DNA from: Pseudopithomyces maydicus
Taxonomy: Eukaryota > Ascomycota > Dothideomycetes > Pleosporales > Didymosphaeriaceae
Assembly: GCA_026873275.1 (NCBI GenBank)
Contig: JANTUC010000002.1
Span: forward strand, 1,736,001-1,800,000
DNA length: 64,000 bases
Direction of reading: 5' to 3'
In this document: positions 1 to 9,685 of the stretch, piece after piece
Numbering within the stretch: position 1 is the stretch's first letter
Layout of the letters: every line of letters begins with the position of its first letter
Position numbers and translations under genes: made by a program
Notes under the pieces: generated by a model
The model's database searches: none
Seen by the model: only the letters and a program-made list of their open reading frames with translations
What the model was told of the DNA's origin: nothing

Positions 1-147
1 TTGCGACGAGTGCGGATGCGAACACTATGGCTCGTAGGTATTGCATATCCCAACGATTTTACAAAAACTAAGTATAATATAGCATCAATTCCTTTCACAT
101 TCCGGGTCGGAACACCAATCGAACAGTCATTTGAGAATGTCTTGTCG

Positions 148-378
148 ATGATAGCTCGAAGGTCTCAACTCGCTGTGCGCGATACCGGTAGTTCTGGTTT
201 CACGGGCAACCACAAATTGGTTATTGTGCTTGTCATCCTCGCGTTGATGACAGCGGTGACGCTGATCGCTTATTCTATGCGCCAGGCAAAGAGGCAGGAG
301 AAGGAGGCCAGAGAACGTGGGGCTTTCATGCGAGGTCTCCAGGCTGGAGACGTTGGGTTGGTAAAAGTTGGGAGCTAG
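148..378 (+). CDS. Small single-pass membrane protein (tentative)
   Basis: An open frame runs in from the left edge and stops at 378. The best internal ATG is at 148 and gives 76 residues. A strongly hydrophobic stretch at about residues 24-45 looks like one transmembrane helix, followed by a charged tail rich in Arg, Lys and Glu (RQAKRQEKEARERG) that is probably cytosolic. I do not recognise a family. The frame is open upstream to the window edge, so this may instead be the last exon of a larger membrane protein. Existence and start are both uncertain. Confidence 0.35.
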   Translation: MIARRSQLAVRDTGSSGFTGNHKLVIVLVILALMTAVTLIAYSMRQAKRQEKEARERGAFMRGLQAGDVGLVKVGS

Positions 379-790
379 ATACGCGACAATGACGAGCAAA
401 CATAAGAATGTGATGATTCATGAGCACTAAGTCTGCTTAGAGGGACCATAGCCTGGGTCGGTGGTGCTGATAGCGTAGAAACAACGCGCTTTTCGGTCAG
501 TGTAGTGAATGTATGTGCTTGAGCGCATCCATGTAGACATGTAGAAGCGTGGGTGGAGCTGTAAAGACTTGACGGTAGTCGCTTTACGAATACTTGTGAA
601 GCTTTACAGTTATTAAGTGTCGTGTAGATGGAGTTTAGTACGGTCCCGGCCCCTGCTTTTGTCACGTTTCATATGTCGGTCATCATGAAACGCGCGATGC
701 AACACAACTCTTGGCAAGCTCCATCATTGAACCCTGTGAGTCTCAACACTTGCTTTCCTTTCTCAAGAGCTGCTCTTAAAATTAATCAAC
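379..790. other. Intergenic, no gene seen
   Basis: No convincing reading frame. The last 60 bases are pyrimidine-rich and lead into the ATG at 791, as in many fungal 5' leaders. Confidence 0.5.
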
Positions 791-1612
791 ATGGCAATAC
801 CTAGACGGTATGTAATTATCGCGTCATCAATAACCCTAATCATCATCATTGCGGTCTCGCTTGCGACTTCGCTCGAAGTTCGCGCCGCACCACAAAGGAG
901 AGTTCAGCTCCCGAAGGCACAACTTGCAAAAGACGGACAGGTACAAGCGGAAGCACAACGTGCAGGTGCAAAGGTCAATGGAAGCGCTATTGACAGAGCG
1001 GATATCCTCCATGGAACCTCCACTGTTGCCGGCGATCAGACTGCAACTTGGCTTCTCACCGTGACGGCCCGACCAACCACTATACAGAGCGACGAGGGCA
1101 TGATCGGAGCGACTCCAACGGCCAACCCGAGTACAAGTTTAGCTGACGAAGGCTTCATCGGCAATATCGCAGCATCACTGCTCCCGAAACCAAGCACGCA
1201 CCCTCCACCTCCGCCAGCGCCTATACCCCAAATCCCCATTGTTGCAATGTCATACGCTGGCGATGGAGGACCAAAGCACTGCCGTGGAGAGCTGCTTCAG
1301 AAAACCTCTTTGCCAAGGCCTGCAACGGATTGGAGAAATGGAACATGTGTAGACTTGCCTGCACATGCACGCTGTGGCGTTTTCTATTCGGCAAAGGGCG
1401 ACAACTGCGAGGCACAGTTGTTCTCGATGGATGGATGTTACAACACAACCGAGACATATATAAACACGGTGGTGTTTATGCCAGAAGAACGACCAATTGG
1501 CGCTGTTTGGAAGAGCATGTACATTCGATGTGGAATCGATGCACCAGAACCGGCTCTGATTGACCCGAGCATTCTTGGGGGCGCATTGAAAAAGAAACCC
1601 GGCGGAGGTTGA
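791..1612 (+). CDS. Secreted or signal-anchored Cys-containing protein
   Basis: A 273-residue single-exon protein. Residues 8-30 are hydrophobic (signal peptide or signal anchor). A Thr/Ser/Pro-rich linker with a Pro run (about residues 138-150) leads to a compact C-terminal domain at about residues 155-262. That domain has six cysteines and conserved-looking segments such as NGTCVDLPAHARCGVF, DNCEAQLF and VVFMPEERPIGAVW. Six cysteines behind a secretory N-terminus suggest a disulphide-stabilised extracellular domain. I believe this C-terminal domain recurs as an uncharacterised family in ascomycetes, but I cannot name a function. The start at 791 directly precedes the hydrophobic segment. 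Confidence 0.75.
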   Translation: MAIPRRYVIIASSITLIIIIAVSLATSLEVRAAPQRRVQLPKAQLAKDGQVQAEAQRAGAKVNGSAIDRADILHGTSTVAGDQTATWLLTVTARPTTIQSDEGMIGATPTANPSTSLADEGFIGNIAASLLPKPSTHPPPPPAPIPQIPIVAMSYAGDGGPKHCRGELLQKTSLPRPATDWRNGTCVDLPAHARCGVFYSAKGDNCEAQLFSMDGCYNTTETYINTVVFMPEERPIGAVWKSMYIRCGIDAPEPALIDPSILGGALKKKPGGG

Positions 1613-2316
1613 GAAGCATCGAAGCGAAATTAAAGCAAAGAAAAAAGTGTACGCGTGACAAAAAAGTGTTCCCATGCTAGCAGAAATAGACAAGTTGCGA
1701 TCCGGGAACTATAGGGTCTGAAAGACGATGTGGCAGCCTTAACGTACCAGCTCTCGCAACCCTCGCTTGCGGTTGTGGACATTCCACGATCTTAGGTAAA
1801 ATTCACAACACACACGTAATGTCTAAGATGTATATTCAATTCAAGGAGAAAGAGGCGAAGAGGGCGAGGAAAGGATGCCCAGGGCTTCCAAGTTTCGGTC
1901 AAGACACCGTGGGGAAGGTGCAACCACGACAGAGCATGAGGCTAAGCTATATCGAGTTAGCGCGCCAACCTGGAAGCAGACGAGGCAACGAAGCAATGAT
2001 ATCAACAAACAACCAACCCACCCCGTTGCCTAACGTCTACACTCCACAAATATCTTACTTTTATGTTCTTCTCCGACCACTAGAAAGTCATCGTATAAGT
2101 CACTGTGGATTCAAGTCGAACCGTTCCAAGGCCTGAAGTCGCTGACAATTTGAGTGTCTTCATCGACTTGTGCCATCAATCCTTCTAATCAACAGGTGAT
2201 TACTACTTTCGGCTTCAGGCTCGAACGCCTAAGCACTGAATGAGCCGCATACAACGAGAGCCAGTGCTAACAGTGGATTGAGATATCTGCAGCGAACGTC
2301 GCAACATTCGCTGAAG
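1613..2316. other. Intergenic, possible TATA element
   Basis: No supported gene; an ORF at 1819-2136 has no recognisable content. A TATA-like TATAAGT lies at 2094-2100, about 220 bp before the first ATG of the next gene. A branch-like GCTAAC and an acceptor-like CAG just before 2293 leave room for an upstream exon of that gene. Confidence 0.4.
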
Positions 2317-3446
2317 ATGGGAAAATCCCATCGACAAATGCTGGAGAAATTGCGCGACTGTGCATCGACACAACAACAAGCACCGCTTCTACAAAACTAT
2401 TTACAATCACAGAATCTTCCTTCTAAAGGAACTGTCAAACTCAATGCACTCTTCAAGAAAGCCGTGCTGGTCACTCTACACTGCAACAGAATGTCATTCG
2501 CGCCCTATAAACCACTCGACCTCGGAATTGCCACGTATGTACAGCGGGTTGAGGAGCTAAAGGCCTTGGTACTTATCAAAAGCATAAGCATATTTATGCT
2601 AACTCTGGGTTTGGGGTCAGGTTCGACAGACAGAGTGTCACAAAGTCAGTGGCTAACAGCACTTCCGCCGCCGGACCTCATGCCCAAAATTACCTCGAAA
2701 ACATCTGGTTCATGCATGCCCTATTAGAGGAATACGCTCATTTGCCTGATACTACTGATGGGCCGCATGACTTCTATTTTGGCAACTCTGTCTTCGCATC
2801 AAAGGAAGACGTGAAAGGTTTCCTAACACAGATCTGGCAGCAGCCAATCGACGAGGAAAAACCGGAGTTGGGATTCCGTCCTGTTATATGCCTTCATTAT
2901 TCGAATGGGAGCGGATCCATGTTAGCCTCAATGTGGAAAGAGATCGAATTCGATCCTGGAAAGATGGACACCACTATCGCCATGTTGGATGGTCAAGTGA
3001 TAGCCCAGCAGGCTAACGTTACTCACAACCAATACGCCGAAATTGACTATATCCTCCAGCAATTCTACGTTTCCCCTCACGGACTTGGTCATGCCGGAAA
3101 TACTGCTGCCTATGTCATTATCGCTGCTATACTCTCTACGCTACGCAGGGAACTATATCACTCTGCGGAAAACGTCAAGTCCAAGGCTGGCCGACACGGT
3201 CAGTCTGCGTCTGTAGCCGCGCAGGTCGTTATTAATGGGTTGATGGAGCGTCCCACCCCTGTTCCACCTTGTGGCGTCGAAGTCTATTGCTACCGTTGTG
3301 GCAGCAACGCACACTACTTTCACGAATGTCCCAACACGGATTTTACCTGCAGCAATTGTCAGAACTCTCCTGTTCCATGGAAGCGCGAGAATGCAGCTTC
3401 GCATAAGGAAGGCCTTTGTATTTTCCGACGCAAGTTCTTCTATTGA
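2317..3446 (+). CDS. Catalytically dead DEDDh exonuclease paralogue with zinc knuckles (copy 1)
   Basis: Predicted join of 2317-2534 and 2621-3446 (347 aa). The intron at 2535-2620 has a canonical GTATGT donor, a GCTAAC branch site and a CAG acceptor. Removing it joins two frames into one protein that aligns end to end with the next two genes. Blocks matching the sisters include LGIATF, FYFGNSVF and the AGN segment before the C-terminus. All five DEDDh residues differ by ungapped comparison: the DxE pair becomes HxN, the second Asp becomes Ser, and the HNAGND block reads GHAGNT. Two zinc modules remain: CYRCGSNAHYFHEC (CX2CX4HX4C) and a later CX2CX14HX4C. It looks like an intact pseudoenzyme rather than a decayed gene, because frame and splice sites are clean. 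The start and any upstream exon are uncertain. Confidence 0.7.
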
Positions 3447-4422
3447 GCTAATCTTGGTTTCACGACTGTCACGCCTACATTCAAAGAATTAAGAGCCTCG
3501 AAACTAGAAGCACGTTCGTTCGCTATATTCTCGTGTCGAAGAACAGTTGGGAAATTACATTCAGCTGCGGAAGGTCTGGGCATCTTGACATATCACAAGC
3601 TCTGCAGGAACGATGTTCAGCTTACGAGCTTAACCAATCAGGCATAGATCAAGCCAACGGATGCGAATGTGTGAATTTGGTCAGATCGCCTGCACCCCGT
3701 GGTACATAGATTGCATATTGCCGAGGATTCAATCCTGTTCCTCTTCTTCTAATTCATTCATCTGCTCTCTTCAATGTCTGCTGCGTTTTCTCAACATGTC
3801 TACTCCTTTGCTCAACGACGTTCTTGTGAATACTGCCGATATCACAGAGACACCCTGTTGATACCCAGCTTTTGGTCCCAGTACAACACTACAGTTTAGC
3901 GTTTTGGATAAAAAGGATAATAACAATGAGTGACTCTTGAACGGAGGCGCCGTTGAAGTGTAGAAGCGAACTAACGGTCCTCATTCAGCTTTACTAAATT
4001 CAATCTTCATGGCTGAAATGACACTAGTACACAGACATCATGCGCTCACCAGTGGTTTTCCGACCTTCTTGATGCTTCTGTTGCGCATTGCATCTAGACT
4101 TACGCTTGAATTTCTGCTGCAATCACGAGGAGGAAACCAATAAGCTTAGCTTTCACATCGCGCAATCTAGCAGATTTTCCATATTCACACTGCAAAGCCT
4201 TCAATTGTGCCAGGTCAACTATAAAGGCTCTTACAATGATTTGTTCAACGATCCTGAAGCGCAAAACGTACATGGCAACTACGATAACAAGCGTTTTATC
4301 ATACCGGACATATATGCCCTGCTTCCAGTTAAGTTCACTCGTAACAGCAGAACAATCTGCTACTATTCATCTCAATACAACAATACAACGGTCCCTTCAT
4401 CCTCTTCTGAACTGGTTTCAAT
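3447..4422. other. Intergenic between exonuclease copies 1 and 2
   Basis: About 1 kb without a supported gene. Short ORFs at 3661-3861 and 4088-4492 lack family features. The right part carries the promoter of copy 2. Confidence 0.5.
4220..4227 (+). promoter_or_regulatory. TATA-like element
   Basis: TATAAAGG lies 196 bp upstream of the ATG of exonuclease copy 2. Spacing allows a leader of about 160 bases. Based on sequence match only. Confidence 0.3.
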
Positions 4423-5502
4423 ATGGCAGCTATTACAGGCCTTCACAAAAGTCAACTTGCGGCGCTCAGTGAGTTTTACGGTAAAGCGCTAGAGTCTCGA
4501 AAATTTCGCCACGTGGATCTAATAGCACATACATTGAGGCTGAAAGATTGCAAGGATCTTCCCCTAAAGCATATAGATATTCTGAAAAGATGCATTTTTC
4601 GTGCCATCGACTTGGAGTGGTTCGAGTCAGGACCCCAGAGAATCACCGAAATCGGTATCGCCGAGCTTGATCTTCTCGGCACTGCGACAAAGCCTATCAT
4701 CAAAATTCAAAACATGAGAGTACACCACATGCGACTGAAAGATACGGCACACCTCGTGAACGGCCTGAAGTGCAAGGGCCATCCCGAAGAGTTTTCCTTC
4801 GGGAAAACGACCTTCGTAAACAACAATGAAGCTAATGAAGCTCTGAAAGATATCTTTAATCGGCGCGATAGGTCCGGCAACCTTCAGCCTATCGTGCTCA
4901 TTGGTCATGCCGTCGACAACGATATCGATATCTTGCGTGGGAAATTCAATTTCGATCTCGCAGCATTAGGCAATGTGATTATGGTATTGGATACGCAAGT
5001 CATGGCGTCTGAGCTCGGGATGAATGGTCAAAGAAAAATGTCACTCCAGCACACCCTTCAACAATTCTCTATCCATGAACCTCATCTACACAATGCAGGC
5101 AACGATGTTGGTCAGACCATGGTTGCAGCAGCGCTTCTTGCAGGGGTACACGCTACTGGTGAAGGTCGGTATATGGAAGAGAACCAAAAGGATGTAAGCA
5201 ATTTGAAAACCACAATGCGCAAATCCAGCACAAGTTATTGGGGAATTCCTCGATTTTGTACCAACTGCGAGAGTACTGGACACATGGTTGGTCAGTGTCC
5301 AAATCACTATTGGTGTCAGCGTTGTGCCGCCATTCCATTCTTTATTCATAGGGCAAGTACGCATCCAATTGAGAAGTGTAGGCTTCCGGAAACTCCCTGC
5401 AAGGCTTGCTCAGAATCGGAGCTCAACTATCGGAGAGATGGAGCTCCGACGCACTATTCAGAGGATTGTCCTGTTGACAAAAGTTTGTCAAAAAATGCAT
5501 AA
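4423..5502 (+). CDS. DEDDh 3'-5' exonuclease with zinc-knuckle array (copy 2)
   Basis: A single-exon protein of 359 aa. The RNase H-like exonuclease domain spans about residues 55-245. Its motifs are D63-x-E65 (AIDLEWFE), D167 in GHAVDND, and H223 with D228 in HNAGND (H-x4-D), the complete DEDDh set; an LDTQ block at 190 also fits. The C-terminus has three CX2CXnHX4C modules: C279/C282/H287/C292 with n=4 (a classic zinc knuckle), C298/C301/H314/C319 with n=12, and C326/C329/H344/C349 with n=14. The layout resembles Gfd2/YDR514C-like and QIP-like nucleases, which act on RNA or small-RNA duplexes. RNA binding by the knuckles is inference. It lies in tandem with two paralogues. Confidence 0.85.
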   Translation: MAAITGLHKSQLAALSEFYGKALESRKFRHVDLIAHTLRLKDCKDLPLKHIDILKRCIFRAIDLEWFESGPQRITEIGIAELDLLGTATKPIIKIQNMRVHHMRLKDTAHLVNGLKCKGHPEEFSFGKTTFVNNNEANEALKDIFNRRDRSGNLQPIVLIGHAVDNDIDILRGKFNFDLAALGNVIMVLDTQVMASELGMNGQRKMSLQHTLQQFSIHEPHLHNAGNDVGQTMVAAALLAGVHATGEGRYMEENQKDVSNLKTTMRKSSTSYWGIPRFCTNCESTGHMVGQCPNHYWCQRCAAIPFFIHRASTHPIEKCRLPETPCKACSESELNYRRDGAPTHYSEDCPVDKSLSKNA

Positions 5503-6288
5503 ATGCGCAGATTAACTTATATATCAGCTCAAATAATGATCCTTCTGATGGGCATTTTCTTTCACATCTTAGTAGTGTCTGTGGTGCTTACTAACACAAT
5601 TACTAGCTTAATATCTCATCAAGCGCAAACCTCTCGAAGATTTATTCTGGGTCTTTTTCTTCCCAGCATTCGGGAGAAAGTGAAAGGATCCTTGAAAGGA
5701 TTTGATATCCTAATAAACTGCCCAAAAATATTCTTTTGCGTTACTGGCTTGGTTTTATATAAGTATGCTTATTTTCCATAAATCTTTTTAATGTGCTAGT
5801 AGTTAACTTGACACGGCACTAATGACTAGTATATGGATATGTATATTGAAAGCTAAGGCTAGGTACTGGCTACTCAACGCTTATGAGGGAATCGCTATAC
5901 TAATGCTTTTAGGTATTTATGTGGTTTCTGGATCCCTAACTATTTTAGATCGTTATGATCTTCCTCAGAGGACTTTTCTCCGTGTATCTTTTGAGATTAC
6001 AAAGCATAATGACCCGAATGAACACTACGCACTCGATAGGTAGTAACACTCACTCGATCTAGAAACGTGGTCTGAGTGAACTTTTGAAATCTATTCACGC
6101 ATTGTGCATAATGATTACTTAAAGAAAAAAAATACATCTTCACAATGATGGATTTCGGCGTTTGGCATAGAAGAGTGTACATAGTGAAAAGAATCATGAT
6201 TTAAAAACCACCTGCACAAGTACCTATCTTGACACTTACACTCAAATCATTCACTTCAAAGTCAACTGAGAACCTCGAACCTCTCAAG
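5503..6288. other. Intergenic, AT-rich
   Basis: About 790 bp of AT-rich sequence between exonuclease copies 2 and 3. ORFs at 5503-5781 and 5822-6043 are hydrophobic but lack start context or recognisable domains. No repeat shared with the flanking genes was noticed. Confidence 0.5.
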
Positions 6289-7467
6289 ATGGCACATCAC
6301 ACAGGATTTACCTTCCCTCTAGAAGCTCTCAATTTTCCCCAACCTTGGGGTATGGAAGAACCACCAATGAACTTCCATCAATGCAAGGCCTATCTTGAAC
6401 AAGGGTTAAAAAATGGAGGCCTTCGCCACGTGGATGCTCTGGCTCATATTCTAGGCATAGCTCCGCGCTCTCCATGGTTCAAACCGAGCTGTGAGGCATT
6501 CGTATGTTACAACGATCACCTGCACGCACATATCATGCCTCTAGACGCGGAGTGGTATGAGAGTAATCACAGTGAGATCACCGAGCTTGGATTTGGAAGT
6601 GTTTCCGTCTACTCAGCCCGTAGTGCTATATCAAAGAATATCACAGATTATCTGGCATCGATGTCCGTTCACCACATCCGCATTATGGAAAATGCCCACA
6701 TGGTGAATGGGCGTCGCTGTGCAGGCAATCCCGAAGAATTTCAATTCGGTAGAACGGGATTTGCCACCCGGTTGCAGGGGCAAGGGTTGTTGCATAGTAG
6801 TCTGATGAAATATGATGACGACTATGTGTATGAAACCCACCCAATGCAAACCATTCCAGAACCGCGTCCCATCATAATTATTGGCCACGCAGTGAGCAAC
6901 GATCTCAAAGAGTTCAATAAGTATCTGGGGATTGATCTAACCAAGTACCCAATCCTCATGACCCTCGATACCCAAGTGATGGCTCGCGAAGTTGGGATCA
7001 CAGGCCCCAATGGCCCCAACATTAGTCTGAAGAATCTACTAGAGCATTACGGAATCACGAAAGACACCTTTCTCCACAACGCAGGTAACGATGCCGCATT
7101 CACAATGATTGCAGGATGTCTACTTGCCCACAATAGATTTAATCTGCATGGAGAAGATACATCACAGGTGCAGAAGGATGTTGATAACTTGAAGTCGCAA
7201 ATTCGGCAACGACAAAATACTCCAGTGCATGGTATTCCGCAATATTGCACGCGATGCGACAGTCGAGACCATATGGCTAGGAACTGCGTAGTCCAGCTGT
7301 TTTGCACACGCTGCGCTGATAAATACCCGGAGAAGGCTAAATCTCACAGCCTCCAGAAATGTCTTGTCGTATCGAATCCTTGTGAGCGCTGTCTAAAATC
7401 GCCAAAGCCAAAGCTTCATCAAAACGCTGACACGCATACTACCAATCAGTGCATATTCTTCGATTAG
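6289..7467 (+). CDS. DEDDh 3'-5' exonuclease with zinc-knuckle array (copy 3)
   Basis: A single-exon protein of 392 aa from the ATG at 6289; the frame extends upstream only to a TTG. Catalytic residues are D86-x-E88 (PLDAEWYE), D205 in GHAVSND, and H263/D268 in HNAGND, so the DEDDh set is complete. The N-terminal block GLRHVDALAHIL matches FRHVDLIAHTL of copy 2. The C-terminus carries three CX2CXnHX4C modules with n = 4, 10 and 14 (the first is C320/C323/H328/C333). Compared with copy 2 there is an insertion of roughly 20 residues between the DxE region and the second Asp. Substrate is unknown; a role in RNA turnover or silencing is inferred from family resemblance. Confidence 0.85.
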   Translation: MAHHTGFTFPLEALNFPQPWGMEEPPMNFHQCKAYLEQGLKNGGLRHVDALAHILGIAPRSPWFKPSCEAFVCYNDHLHAHIMPLDAEWYESNHSEITELGFGSVSVYSARSAISKNITDYLASMSVHHIRIMENAHMVNGRRCAGNPEEFQFGRTGFATRLQGQGLLHSSLMKYDDDYVYETHPMQTIPEPRPIIIIGHAVSNDLKEFNKYLGIDLTKYPILMTLDTQVMAREVGITGPNGPNISLKNLLEHYGITKDTFLHNAGNDAAFTMIAGCLLAHNRFNLHGEDTSQVQKDVDNLKSQIRQRQNTPVHGIPQYCTRCDSRDHMARNCVVQLFCTRCADKYPEKAKSHSLQKCLVVSNPCERCLKSPKPKLHQNADTHTTNQCIFFD

Positions 7468-7881
7468 CCTTTGTGCTATATCTAGCTGATTCATTACGTA
7501 TAGCACACAATGTACGATTTCAAAAGGGATCATAGGAAATAAAGATTTGTAGCGATCCAACATGTTAAACTATTATAAAATGCCCTCCTTTTGAGTACGC
7601 CCGTTTTCAATCGTCACAAGAGGGTTGTCGAAAGCCTTTTCCCCACTATATGCATTTTCATCCAGTCAGCTGCTCTGCTGCCGCTTTCTCTGAACACAAA
7701 ACATACAATGCCCTTTGATGCCTGTTACTACATCTTGTTTTCGTTTGCTAATAACAATTATTTCCATGAGATTAGACGCTTGTCTTATGTTTCAGATAAC
7801 AAGAAAAGATACATCATTAGACCTTATACAAGCTTTCATAATGAAGCTGCTACTAGTCCAGCTTCCATATCTAGGATATTT
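7468..7881. other. Intergenic (convergent 3' ends)
   Basis: About 410 bp between the 3' ends of exonuclease copy 3 (plus strand) and the GPI-anchored gene on the minus strand. An ORF at 7591-7905 has no recognisable features. Confidence 0.5.
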
Positions 7882-8693
7882 TTAGAGTACAACAAGTATC
7901 ACTAATCCAATACTAGCGAAGAGGAGACTGGACGCCGCATTTTGCATTCGCAGAGCGCTGCCTTGGAATTGCTCAGTAGATGGCGCAGTCGTGATTGAGC
8001 TATCAGAAGCGGTGGATGTAGTTTCAATGATGATGGAACTCAGCTTGGATTTAGTGTCCACCGGAAATTTTGTGGCACTTGTTGGCTCAGGGACGCTCGA
8101 GAGGCAGTGCCAATGATCTCCATGTGGCTCGCATTCAGCAATGTCTGTCTCCGCAGGTGTGGCCTGGGAATTTTTAGTTCCGGTCTCGTCAGGCTCCTCA
8201 CAGTGCCCTAGAGAACTTCATCAGCTATGTGTATGAAACAAACAACTGTCTGGATACGAATCTTTATTGCAGAAAGATGTTACATCTACTTACAGTGATC
8301 CTCGTGAGGTGTGCAAACTTGCCCAGAAGGGCTCGGTGGAAGTGACCCAGTTTCTTCGGCGGCGACTTCTGTGATGCAAGTTGTGATATATGCTGTTTCG
8401 GTCGTTATCGCGTAACCTGCGGAGGTCAACGCATTCGCGTCATATATGCCGTAAGCTGTAAAGCTTCCCTCGGGCGAGTCTTCTAGCGTAGTCCAGACAT
8501 ATACAGTGGCCCCGGTGAAAACATCAGAGGCAGTGGAGTACATTCCATCCATAGATGCCCGGAACTGGTTGTAATCGCTAAGGGTTGCAGCAACAGCAAG
8601 GTTTGTCTCGATGGAGACTTCGCATTGCGCGTACACTTTGGCAGCAACCAACAACAGTAGCACTGAAAGGTTTAAGAAGATTGACGAAGCCAT
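7882..8693 (-). CDS. GPI-anchored surface protein with two CxPHxDHWHC motifs
   Basis: Predicted complement of 8294-8693 joined to 7882-8207 (241 aa), with an 86-bp intron (GTAAGT donor, TAG acceptor). Residues 1-20 are a signal peptide (MASSIFLNLSVLLLLVAAKV). A Cys-containing globular part of about 100 residues follows. The splice junction then completes CTPHEDHWHC, and 24 residues later comes a second copy, CEPHGDHWHC. A Ser/Thr-rich stretch and a terminal hydrophobic segment (SLLFASIGLVILVVL) fit a GPI attachment signal. The CxPHGDHWHC motif recurs in secreted ascomycete proteins; its His/Cys content suggests metal binding, which is inference. A slightly earlier ATG at 8705 is also possible. 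Splicing is strongly supported because it recreates the repeated motif and an open frame to the anchor. Confidence 0.8.
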
Positions 8694-9367
8694 AGTAAAG
8701 AACATTCGGTGGCTTGATATCAGTTGCACGATATATGGGGTAGTAAAGATATCGGATTGGATGAATTGTCTTGAGAACGGGGTGGGATATCTGAGCAGCG
8801 AAGGTAATTTCAACGTGCCCATAACCCATTAAATGCACTTGCTTAGGTCTATGCCTTGGCTTTCAAACAGAACACTCCACAATCCGCTACAACATGTCTC
8901 TTTAGGCGAGAACTTTCAAATTTGTCCTGCAATTGAGTACTGTGATGGTCAATGTCGTATCAGCGCACTGTGATGAGCGCAGCTCTCAGATATTCTGGGC
9001 CAATGTTCTTCCTTCAGGAAGGTAGTAAAATGCTTCTATGGTCTAGGCTCATAGAATGTGAGATTCAAAGTCTTGGTTTTCTTAAACCCAAGCAGTTTGC
9101 GGACCTTGATGGCCAACTCCCCTTCGCTTAGACACTGTTCTTACCCGTCAGCTAGCATCTTGAAATCCTTCGACCCGATCACTCATCTGATTGGACGAAG
9201 CAAGAACAGCCGTGTAATCACATTCAAGGCAGTGGTGATGATCACGCATATCTCAAAGATTTCAGAATTGTGTTCTATGGAATGGGCGTGTATAAGTAGA
9301 GTGATATTCCTCTGCATATGCAAATAATCAGTATCGAAGAACCGATAAATCTCAAAAACCCAATCAA
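8694..9367. other. Divergent promoter region
   Basis: Lies between two divergently transcribed genes for secreted proteins. No supported gene. A TATA-like element near the right end is listed separately. Confidence 0.5.
9291..9297 (+). promoter_or_regulatory. TATA-like element
   Basis: TATAAGT lies 77 bp upstream of the ATG of the small secreted protein, a typical distance for a fungal gene with a short leader. Confidence 0.35.
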
Positions 9368-9685
9368 ATGATTTCCTTCAAGCATCTTTTCACTCTACTT
9401 CCTCTCGCGATTGGCGTACTGGCCTCGCCTAACTCAAGCCCCGATGCTCTCAATGCCCTTCAGGAACGCCGCTGCGTACCTCCCAGCAACTGTGGATCTG
9501 CGGTAGGAAGCTGTGAATACTGCTGCTCATCTGGAGTGAGGCCTAATAGCAACACATGCCACTCACACGGTGCAACTTGTTCAAATGGTAAGCAATCAAT
9601 TTTTCTGCCTTCATTTAGTGGCATTATGTGACCAAAATGTTCTATAGGAACACCGAAATACCATTGCGACGATTCTAGTTTTTGA
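9368..9685 (+). CDS. Small secreted cysteine-rich protein (effector-like)
   Basis: Predicted join of 9368-9587 and 9648-9685 (85 aa). The 60-bp intron has a GTAAGC donor and a TATAG acceptor. Residues 1-19 form a signal peptide. The mature part of about 65 residues has eight cysteines, including a vicinal pair (CEYCC). The eighth cysteine lies in exon 2 (KYHC), and without the intron the frame would lose it. Size, secretion signal and even cysteine number fit the small secreted proteins that fungi use as effectors, antimicrobials or wall factors. No family is recognised, so function is unknown. Confidence 0.75.

Noticed and set aside
2278..2727. Reading frame 2278-2727 as a separate gene
   Set aside because: Its C-terminal part is intron sequence; the canonical intron at 2535-2620 joins it to the following frame and restores the paralogue alignment.
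5822..6043. Short hydrophobic ORF as a membrane protein between nuclease copies
   Set aside because: AT-rich stretch, no start context, no charged flanks typical of a TM protein; expected by chance.
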